Part shown: positions 60,554 through 64,000 of the stretch, in pieces | How positions within the stretch are numbered: position 1 is the stretch's first letter | How the letters are laid out: every line of letters starts with the position of its first letter | Source of the DNA: Glycocaulis profundi | GTDB lineage: Bacteria; Pseudomonadota; Alphaproteobacteria; Caulobacterales; Maricaulaceae | Assembly: GCA_007050995.1 (NCBI GenBank) | Contig: VJOU01000010.1 | Coordinates: 60,314 to 124,313 of the forward strand | Reading direction: 5' to 3' | Length of the DNA stretch: 64,000 nucleotides | Position numbers and translations under genes: made by a program | Notes under the pieces: generated by a model | Seen by the model: the letters and a program-made list of their open reading frames with translations, nothing else | Databases searched by the model: none | What the model was told of the DNA's origin: nothing

Positions 60554-61759
60554 TCAAGGTCCGGTCCATGGCCGCAGCACGAGATCCTTGTGGACCACGA
60601 CGCGCAGCGGCCAGCCGGGGCGGATGCGGATGGTGGGCTGGATATCGAGATGACGGCCGACGAGCTGCTGGCCGGCCTGATTGGCGCTCTGCTGGGTGGA
60701 CAGGCGCAGCGCGCGGACAAGATCGCTGTCGGAGCTGCCGAGCGCGAGTTCGGTCCCGACGCCCAAGAGCGTGGACATGCCGATGCCGCGCAGCATCCGC
60801 ATCGTGTGATGGTCGACCTGATCCTCCAGCCCGGAAAATCCCCCGGCGTCCGTCGCCGGCAAGTTGTCGATGCGGATCGACGCGCCGTCCGGCAGGATGA
60901 TCCTGTTCCAGACCAGGAAGGCCCGGCTCTGTCCGAACGCGATCGCGCTTTCATAGCGGCCGATCAGCCGCGACCCTTGCGGAATGAGGACCGTCCGGCC
61001 CGTCACGGTGTCGCGCACATCCTCGGTGACCTGGGCGACGACGACACCGGGAAGATCGGAGTTGATGCCGGTGACGAGCGCGGCCGGGATGACGCTGCCG
61101 GCCATGACCTGCCAGGGCGAGGCCGGCGTCTCCAGCCGATGCGGATTGTGGGTGCCGCCGCCATCCGAGCTCCCAATCATCGCCGCCATGCGCGATTGCG
61201 GGTCGGGAGGCGCGAGACCGCCGGCCTCGATGCCCCCGATGTCCGGCATGAACATTGACGGCGCGGAACCCTGCGGCGGACGGGAGGCGGTCAGCGCCAG
61301 CACGCCGGCTTCGCGCGCCTGCAAGGCCTGCGCGGCGAGCCGCTGGCGCTCCGCCTCGGCGGCGTGATCGACCATATCGAATTCGCTCTCCAGATCCCCC
61401 GGCTCAAGGCCGAGCTGGCGCTGATGCTCAAGGATCGGCCCGCCGAGGTCGCCGGGCAGAGGCGGGCCGAGCTGCGGAATGGCGTCATACTCCGCCGGCA
61501 GGCCAGCGATGGCGGTGGCGGGATTGCGATGGTCGGCGAAGACTGGTTCCCTGTCCGCTTCGCCGATCGGCAGCGACGGCGGGCTGAGCGCCATCCACGC
61601 CACGCCGGCGATCGCGACCGCGCCGGCCGCCGCCCCGCCGATCAGCACGCCGCGCCGGAACCGGGCGATCCGGCGGGGTCTGGCGCGCAAGACCAGGGTT
61701 TCGGGAGACGCCTTCGGGCTGGAGTCGGGCGGCGGATTATGGTTGCGCGCGTCGGTCAT
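60554..61759 (-). CDS. trbI: TrbI (VirB10-like) conjugation protein
   Basis: 401 residues. One N-terminal membrane helix (GVLIGGAAAGAVAIAGVAWM), a Pro-rich periplasmic stretch, and the conserved beta-barrel domain with VMAGSVIPAALVTGINSDLP, IPQGSRLIGRYES and RPGWPLRVVVHKDL. It spans both membranes in the type IV secretion core. It overlaps trbG by 4 bases. Confidence 0.93.
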   Translation of the reverse strand: MTDARNHNPPPDSSPKASPETLVLRARPRRIARFRRGVLIGGAAAGAVAIAGVAWMALSPPSLPIGEADREPVFADHRNPATAIAGLPAEYDAIPQLGPPLPGDLGGPILEHQRQLGLEPGDLESEFDMVDHAAEAERQRLAAQALQAREAGVLALTASRPPQGSAPSMFMPDIGGIEAGGLAPPDPQSRMAAMIGSSDGGGTHNPHRLETPASPWQVMAGSVIPAALVTGINSDLPGVVVAQVTEDVRDTVTGRTVLIPQGSRLIGRYESAIAFGQSRAFLVWNRIILPDGASIRIDNLPATDAGGFSGLEDQVDHHTMRMLRGIGMSTLLGVGTELALGSSDSDLVRALRLSTQQSANQAGQQLVGRHLDIQPTIRIRPGWPLRVVVHKDLVLRPWTGP

Positions 61760-62742
61760 CGCCGCGCCCTCCGTCCGGGCCGGACGTCGGTGCGGGTGAT
61801 CCGCACGACCTGCTGCGGGTCTTCACCAAGCCGAAGCTCAGCCGCCGGGAACAGGCGATCCACGATGTAGTGGCGTCCCCGGACCCGATAGTTGACGAGC
61901 TGGGCGTCGCCCATCGCGCCGACCACGAACAGCGGCGGCGCCTCGCCCTGATCGAGCCGGGCCGGGAACTCGATATAGACCCGCGATCCGTCATCCCAAG
62001 CGCGCATCGGCCGCCAGGGTGGATCGTCGCCCTCGATCTCGTAGCGGAAGCGCAGATTTTCGGGCGCGACGGACTCGGCGACCGGCGCGGCGGCCTCGGC
62101 CCGCGCGTTCTGCCGGCGCAAGGCGAGAAGCTGATCCTGCGGATAGGTCCACGAGATGGAGGCCATGGCCGTCTCGTCGGTGCTTTCGAGCGCGAGCCGG
62201 TAGGCGCGGTGGTCGGTGGTGATGACCATGTTCGTCGCCAGGCCCGCCGCGACCGGCTTGACCAGGACATGGACGCGCCGATCCCCGCCCGCGCCGCTGG
62301 TGGTGTCGCCGATGATCCAGCGCACCGTGTCCCCGGCCGCGACCGCGATCAGCTCCTCGCCCGGCTGGAGGGCGATGTCGCTGATCCGCCCGGGCGCGGC
62401 GTAGAGCCGGTAGAGAGCGCCTTCCGTGTACGGGTAGACCTGAACCGCGTCGATATAGCCGGCGCTGGTCGGCTCCCGCGTGGCGGCGCGATTGGCGGCG
62501 GCGACACGTTCGGTCGGCTCTCCGCCCTCCAGCCGGGACGCCGGCCGCGGCAGAAGCTGGCCGGGGAGCGGAAGCGGCTCGGGCATCGCGACGATCTCGA
62601 CGGGCCGGGGCGGCTCGGCCTCGATCGCGGCGGGCACGAAGTCCTCGGCGTCATAGCTGATCGACGGTGGCGGCGTGGCGGTGGCCGCGCAGCCGGCCAG
62701 GCTCGCGGCCGAGAGGGCGAGCAGGATGGTTCGTCCGATCAT
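61756..62742 (-). CDS. trbG: TrbG (VirB9-like) conjugation protein
   Basis: 328 residues. Lipobox SLAGCAATATP, then a Pro-rich region, and the VirB9 C-terminal domain (NLRFRYEIEGDDPPWRPMRA and GDAQLVNYRVRGRHYIVDRL). Outer-membrane core component of the mating pore. One-base junction with trbF. Confidence 0.92.
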   Translation of the reverse strand: MIGRTILLALSAASLAGCAATATPPPSISYDAEDFVPAAIEAEPPRPVEIVAMPEPLPLPGQLLPRPASRLEGGEPTERVAAANRAATREPTSAGYIDAVQVYPYTEGALYRLYAAPGRISDIALQPGEELIAVAAGDTVRWIIGDTTSGAGGDRRVHVLVKPVAAGLATNMVITTDHRAYRLALESTDETAMASISWTYPQDQLLALRRQNARAEAAAPVAESVAPENLRFRYEIEGDDPPWRPMRAWDDGSRVYIEFPARLDQGEAPPLFVVGAMGDAQLVNYRVRGRHYIVDRLFPAAELRLGEDPQQVVRITRTDVRPGRRARR

Positions 62743-63536
62743 CAGGTGTCTCCTTCAAGGAACGAGTCAGCGCCGAACGGGTCGGCGTCCTCGGCCGGGA
62801 CCGGCGCCGGCTCGGGAAAGGCGGGCGCGACGGCGGGCGGCGCTGGGACCGCGGGCGGGTCCAGCTCGCGGGTCCAGTCGATCGCGTCGATGAACAGGCC
62901 GAGGGGATTGCGGCGGAGCTGGTCGGCGGTGCGCGGCGGCCGAGTCACGATCGTCAGGATCGCGCGCCAGCGCTCGGTGCGGGCGAGCGTCCCGCGCTCG
63001 TAAGTGGACTCGGTCCACATCACCTGAAAGGAGTTGTCCGACGCCCGGACGACGCTCGTGACCTGCACCGAGACGCTGCGCTGGCCGATCTGCGCGAAGG
63101 GGTTCTCGGCGCGGGCATGGTCGTTGAGAAACTGGCCCGCCCGGTCGGTGGTGAACTCGTAGGCGTTCAGCCAATTCCTGCGGACGATGACCGGATCGGT
63201 GGAGATGGACCGCACCTCGCCGATAAAGCGCGACAGGTGCCAAGCAACCTGCCCGTCGGTGGGCCGGTAGTTCTGGATCGCCGGCGCGACCGCGCGGGCC
63301 TCGCCCAGCCGGTCCACTTCCACCACATAGGGGGCGACGCGGCTTTGGGTGGACTGCCAGACATTGCCCGCCGCCAGCCCCATCGTCATCGCAAGGCAGG
63401 AGAAGGCGACGAGCCGCCAGTTGTGGGCCTGGAGCCGGGCCGAGCCGATGCGCTCATCCCAGAGCTGGGCGGCTTTCTGGTAGGGCGTCACCGGCTCCGG
63501 GGTGCGTCCGAATCTCTGGATGGTTCGCTTGAACAT
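62742..63536 (-). CDS. trbF: TrbF (VirB8-like) conjugation protein
   Basis: 264 residues. Helix near residues 40-60 (LVAFSCLAMTMGLAAGNVW) and a VirB8-type periplasmic domain with PYVVEVDRLGEARAV and RWRAILTIVTRPPRT. A Pro/Ala-rich tail of ~40 residues. Inner-membrane scaffold of the mating machinery. Confidence 0.92.
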   Translation of the reverse strand: MFKRTIQRFGRTPEPVTPYQKAAQLWDERIGSARLQAHNWRLVAFSCLAMTMGLAAGNVWQSTQSRVAPYVVEVDRLGEARAVAPAIQNYRPTDGQVAWHLSRFIGEVRSISTDPVIVRRNWLNAYEFTTDRAGQFLNDHARAENPFAQIGQRSVSVQVTSVVRASDNSFQVMWTESTYERGTLARTERWRAILTIVTRPPRTADQLRRNPLGLFIDAIDWTRELDPPAVPAPPAVAPAFPEPAPVPAEDADPFGADSFLEGDT

Positions 63537-63539
63537 GGA

Positions 63540-64000
63540 TCAGTCGTCCCTCTCGCTGAGGCTCGGATTCGCGCCCGCGGCCGGGCGGTCGCCGTCCTTG
63601 ATGGTCTGCATGGTGGTCTGGCGGGCGGCGCGGGCGGACTGCTCGGACCGGAGCCGCTTCGCCCAGGCTGGTTGCGCCGACGATGACGGCGACGACGACG
63701 CGCCGGACGCCCCGGCCTCAGCCGACGAACCCGCCGCGCCAACCCCGGCGGTCGCGCGCCAGGCCGCGTTCTGGCCCCGCTCGATTCCGTCCTTGAAGGG
63801 AGCGGCGATGCGGCCGCCGACCGAGCGTGCGCCCTGCATCGCGGCTCCGCCCGCCGCGCGCGCCATGCCGCCCATGCCCGCGGCGACGCCGGACGCGCCG
63901 GACGCCGACTGGCCGAGCTGGTAAGAGGAGACAGCGGCCGATCCCAGGGCGGTCCCGGCCCGGATCGCGCCCATGCCGGCCGATCCCGCTGCGCCGGCCG
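63540..64000 (-). CDS. trbL: TrbL (VirB6-like) conjugation protein, C-terminal part, cut by window edge
   Basis: The frame stays open to the right edge. What is visible is the soluble Ala/Gly/Ser-rich tail (~150 residues) with a final WAKRLRSEQSARAARQTTMQ block typical of TrbL ends. The polytopic membrane part is beyond the window. Position before trbF agrees with trbL-F-G-I order. Confidence 0.8.
   Translation of the reverse strand, partial: AGAAGSAGMGAIRAGTALGSAAVSSYQLGQSASGASGVAAGMGGMARAAGGAAMQGARSVGGRIAAPFKDGIERGQNAAWRATAGVGAAGSSAEAGASGASSSPSSSAQPAWAKRLRSEQSARAARQTTMQTIKDGDRPAAGANPSLSERDD

Larger units (their letters stand above)
49087..64000. mobile_element. Probable integrative conjugative element segment with defence cargo (left end uncertain, right end outside)
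   Basis: The trbL-F-G-I-DUF2274-DUF736 block is a conjugation module of the type carried by ICEs. hipBA, Pycsar, TIR/nuclease and tandem-cyclase genes lie beside it as one uninterrupted accessory block. No integrase is visible here; it would be expected outside the window. Taking repeat copy B as the left end is a guess from its attachment-core-like sequence. Confidence 0.55.

Noticed and set aside
1..64000. CRISPR arrays, rRNA and riboswitches
   Set aside because: No regularly spaced repeats, no rRNA-like stretches and no recognisable riboswitch core were found on reading both strands. Profile searches were not possible here.

Overview
The window is high-GC DNA from an alphaproteobacterium. 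The core genes (CheY/CheZ-like pair, panD, tadA, rluB, rsmD, endonuclease-type mutL, a branched-chain-type lpdA) and a large TonB-dependent receptor suggest a Caulobacterales/Maricaulales/Hyphomonadaceae-like organism. This placement is inferred from gene content, not from an rRNA marker. No rRNA, tRNA or CRISPR array was found.

Layout. 1-13.2 kb is ordinary chromosome: ribF (partial), a MaoC hydratase, cheY-cheZ, panD, tadA, rluB-rsmD, mutL, a TauE permease, acyl-CoA dehydrogenase plus enoyl-CoA hydratase, a DUF2237 gene with two small GNAT-like paralogues, an SDR and lpdA. 13.41-19.87 kb is a 6.5 kb integrated element bounded by 43-bp direct repeats (one mismatch). It has a tyrosine integrase at its right end and carries a serine recombinase, RNase HI, a ParB-like protein and small unknowns.

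20.1-41.2 kb is a metal-handling region. A PepSY-ferredoxin-reductase fusion, a PepSY protein and a TonB-dependent receptor form one operon. CopD-like, double-CopC, CnrY/CnrX/CnrH-like (anti-sigma, periplasmic sensor, ECF sigma) and TolC-multicopper oxidase-CopC genes follow. Next come a CueR-controlled glutaredoxin-MauE/cueR/MFS operon and a second efflux system (RND pump, adaptor, TolC, CzcI-like). Five divergent or separate start regions carry the same bipartite element, TGAGGGR, then exactly 15 bases, then CGTA. It is read here as the promoter of the CnrH-like sigma factor and would tie the receptor/reductase operon, copD, double copC, cnrYXH and the TolC-oxidase-copC operon into one regulon.

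41.4-48 kb is a complete Mrp/Pha cation/proton antiporter operon (AB-fused A, C, D, E, F, G) ending in a PTS EIIA-Ntr-like gene.

49.3-60 kb is a defence and addiction cluster: a TIR-like plus PD-(D/E)XK nuclease pair, hipBA with a clear operator, a Pycsar pair (PycC cyclase plus CNBD-TIR effector), and then a protein with two fused class III cyclase domains coupled to an E2-like protein, followed by a HEPN-like gene. The tandem-cyclase/E2 pair is the best candidate for an undescribed system. In the fused protein one domain keeps the metal aspartates and the other keeps the Asn-x3-Lys motif. 60-64 kb is the end of a trb-type conjugation cluster (DUF736, DUF2274, trbI, trbG, trbF, trbL), so the defence genes are probably cargo of an integrative conjugative element. 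Three copies of a ~60-bp degenerate repeat (19.87, 35.03 and 49.09 kb) sit at the joints between these modules.
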